Shown here: positions 35,301-36,301 of the stretch, one piece after another
Layout of the letters: each line of letters starts with the position of its first letter
How positions within the stretch are numbered: position 1 is the first letter of the stretch
NCBI GenBank assembly: GCA_017379895.1
Contig: JAFNVH010000033.1
Location: 1 to 36,301 of the forward strand
From: Rikenellaceae bacterium
GTDB taxonomy: Bacteria > Bacteroidota > Bacteroidia > Bacteroidales > Rikenellaceae
Length of the DNA stretch: 36,301 bases
Direction of reading: 5' to 3'
Program-made: the position numbers and the translations under genes
Notes under the pieces: generated by a model
The model's database searches: none
What the model was told of the DNA's origin: nothing
What the model saw: the letters and a program-made list of their open reading frames with translations, nothing else

Positions 35301-35473
35301 GTAAATGCACCATTAGCGTCCGCAGCAGCTGCGTTGGTTGTACCCTTTTCGATTACGTGTACGCCAGGCAGCGGACTATCGTTACCGTCCACTACTGTAC
35401 CGTTAATCGTTACTTTCTGACCGAAAGCACATAAACTCAACCCTAAAAACAAAATAGTAAGTAATCTTTTCAT
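32321..35473 (-). CDS. SusC/RagA-family TonB-dependent outer-membrane transporter
   Basis: This 1050-aa protein has a signal peptide (1-19), a carboxypeptidase-regulatory-like domain (about 21-92), a TonB-box-like region EDVVVVGYG (99-107), the plug domain (about 110-225: [59 protein letters not shown]) and a large beta-barrel ending with aromatic-rich strand [10 protein letters not shown]. It imports the oligosaccharides made by the surface enzymes, powered by TonB-ExbBD. It lacks an STN domain, so it is not coupled to an anti-sigma factor. The GH18 partners suggest GlcNAc-containing glycans. Confidence 0.96.
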   Translation of the reverse strand: [1050 protein letters not shown]

Positions 35474-35576
35474 AAGACCATTTGTTTTTAATAATTAGTA
35501 GTTAAAAATTGTTGTGTGTGCGCCTTTACAACAAAAAAGGCATGCGGGTAAAACCGTTTTGTCATAAAGTCGAGTG

Positions 35577-35607
35577 TAAAATTAAATATTTTTCCACCAT
35601 TTTCAAA
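35577..35607 (-). promoter_or_regulatory. Promoter of the susC-susD unit
   Basis: TTTG (35607-35604), 19-nt spacer, TAATTTTA (35584-35577) on the - strand. It differs from TAnnTTTG only at the last base. About 100 nt of 5' leader precede the susC ATG, with a weak GCCTTT/AAAGGC hairpin (35523-35542). Confidence 0.65.
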
Positions 35608-35670
35608 GTTTTGAGAGATATTTTTTACATTTTTCGTCGATAATTTTAAAAAACGGTCCAAAAACACAAA

Positions 35671-35709
35671 AGAAAATCAGGGAACACCCCTCGCAGAGTG
35701 CTCCCTGAT
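35671..35709 (-). terminator. Terminator after the Nudix gene
   Basis: A 12-bp stem with one mismatch (ATCAGGGAACAC, 35676-35687, with 35698-35709), 10-nt loop, and a T-rich tail on the - strand (TTTTCTTTTG). It separates the Nudix gene from the susC promoter. Confidence 0.8.
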
Positions 35710-35737
35710 ATAGCATTTTATACCTATATATATATTA

Positions 35738-36259
35738 TTAAAGCATTTCGAGAAGATTGATCCTCGCCGCTTCGCTTTCGAAATTCGGAGTGAAGACCCC
35801 GCGACCCAGATTGGCCTCAATCTCCGCACGCGACCAGAACCTGCCTCCGTCCAGCTCATCCGACGGGCGCACCTCGCCATCATAGCGACAGACGTAGACA
35901 TTGATCAACTCGCACTCACACGCCGAACAGAATTCGTAAGTACACACGTGTTGTGGCTCAAACTCGCTCATTCCAAGCTCCTCGCGGGCCTCGCGCCACA
36001 ATGCCTGCTCGCACTCTTCGCCCCAATCGACGTGGCCACCAACAGCCGTATCCCAACGATCGGGTTGAATCTGTTTCCACTCGGGGCGGTGTTGCAGATA
36101 GAGTTCGCCACGGCCGTTGATCACGTGCAGGTGCACCACGGGGTGGCGCAACATCGATCCATCGTGACACTCGGCACGTGTGGCCGATCCCACAACTCGC
36201 CCTTCGGCATCGACTATTGGCAGTCGCTCGGCTCCGTTATCGCGTTTTAGAATTTCCAT
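35738..36259 (-). CDS. Nudix hydrolase (YfcD / IPP isomerase-like)
   Basis: This 173-aa enzyme has a complete Nudix box G75-x5-E81-x7-R89E90-x2-E93E94-x-G96 (GGHVDWGEECEQALWREAREELG). Its N-terminal part (LPIVDAEGRVVGSATRAECHDG ... LRHPVVHLHVINGRGELYLQHR) is typical of the YfcD/isopentenyl-diphosphate-isomerase-like subgroup, which hydrolyses a nucleoside diphosphate linked to another moiety; the precise substrate is unknown. Its start overlaps the end of an upstream ORF by 13 nt. Confidence 0.9.
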   Translation of the reverse strand: MEILKRDNGAERLPIVDAEGRVVGSATRAECHDGSMLRHPVVHLHVINGRGELYLQHRPEWKQIQPDRWDTAVGGHVDWGEECEQALWREAREELGMSEFEPQHVCTYEFCSACECELINVYVCRYDGEVRPSDELDGGRFWSRAEIEANLGRGVFTPNFESEAARINLLEML

Positions 36260-36301
36260 TTTTTGAGGAACTTATAGATTCCATCGCTCCACAACTCGCG
36301 C
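36247..36301 (-). CDS. C-terminal end of an unknown ORF (partial)
   Basis: A - strand reading frame enters from the right edge, reads RELWSDGIYKFLKKWKF and stops at TAA (36249-36247). It overlaps the Nudix start by 13 nt in another frame, as translationally coupled genes often do. Only 17 full residues are visible, so the product is not recognised; the frame could also be chance. Confidence 0.45.
   Translation of the reverse strand, partial: RELWSDGIYKFLKKWKF

Noticed and set aside
1..36301. CRISPR arrays, insertion sequences, phage genes, att sites, rRNA
   Set aside because: No regularly spaced repeats, transposase-like or integrase-like frames, or rRNA segments were seen on either strand.

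Overview
The window looks like chromosomal DNA of a member of the Bacteroidota, probably Bacteroidales; an Alistipes-like genus is possible, but the sequence alone does not prove it. The evidence is a SusC/SusD pair, several lipoproteins with an acidic stretch after the lipid cysteine, AroQ chorismate mutase fused to DAHP synthase, DUF1573/DUF4369/DUF721 genes, and repeated promoters of the Bacteroidota type (TTTG, 19-20 nt, TAnnTTTG).

Region 1 (1-9310). The end of a probable ECF sigma factor and a membrane-anchored partner read rightward. They converge on a leftward run: a TamB/AsmA-like giant (1511 aa), ExbB, ExbD, a TonB-type protein, a DUF1573 protein and an MtaD/SAH-deaminase-type amidohydrolase. 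Region 2 (9303-14514) is housekeeping: tsaD, a SpoU rRNA/tRNA methyltransferase, tRNA-Ser(UGA), an MBL-fold lipoprotein, a TPR membrane protein (leftward), then recF and a DUF721/DciA gene. A 20-bp hairpin separates these from the next operon.

Region 3 (14535-18670) is a leftward Phe/Tyr operon: pheA, aminotransferase, tyrA, DAHP synthase-chorismate mutase. Its 313-bp upstream gap holds what looks like a complete translation-dependent attenuator: a 28-aa leader peptide in which nine of ten consecutive residues are Phe or Tyr, followed by a terminator whose 5' arm is perfectly complementary over 8 nt to a segment inside the leader ORF. It is not an annotated gene and is the best-supported regulatory discovery here.

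Region 4 (18798-35607) is a glycan-use locus in three apparent transcription units, all leftward: (a) susC-susD-surface lipoprotein; (b) DUF4369 lipoprotein, two tandem copies of a [polytopic membrane protein + CxxCH beta-propeller lipoprotein] module, and a GH18 lipoprotein; (c) a second GH18 lipoprotein followed 7 nt later by a two-domain Rid-fold protein resembling FkbO/Hyg5 chorismatases. Units (a) and (c) have near-identical promoters. A likely reading is that GH18 enzymes cut a GlcNAc-containing glycan at the cell surface and SusCD imports the products. The heme-like CxxCH modules and the chorismatase-like protein do not fit standard PUL logic and are the most unusual genes. A Nudix hydrolase and the end of an unknown ORF occupy the right edge.
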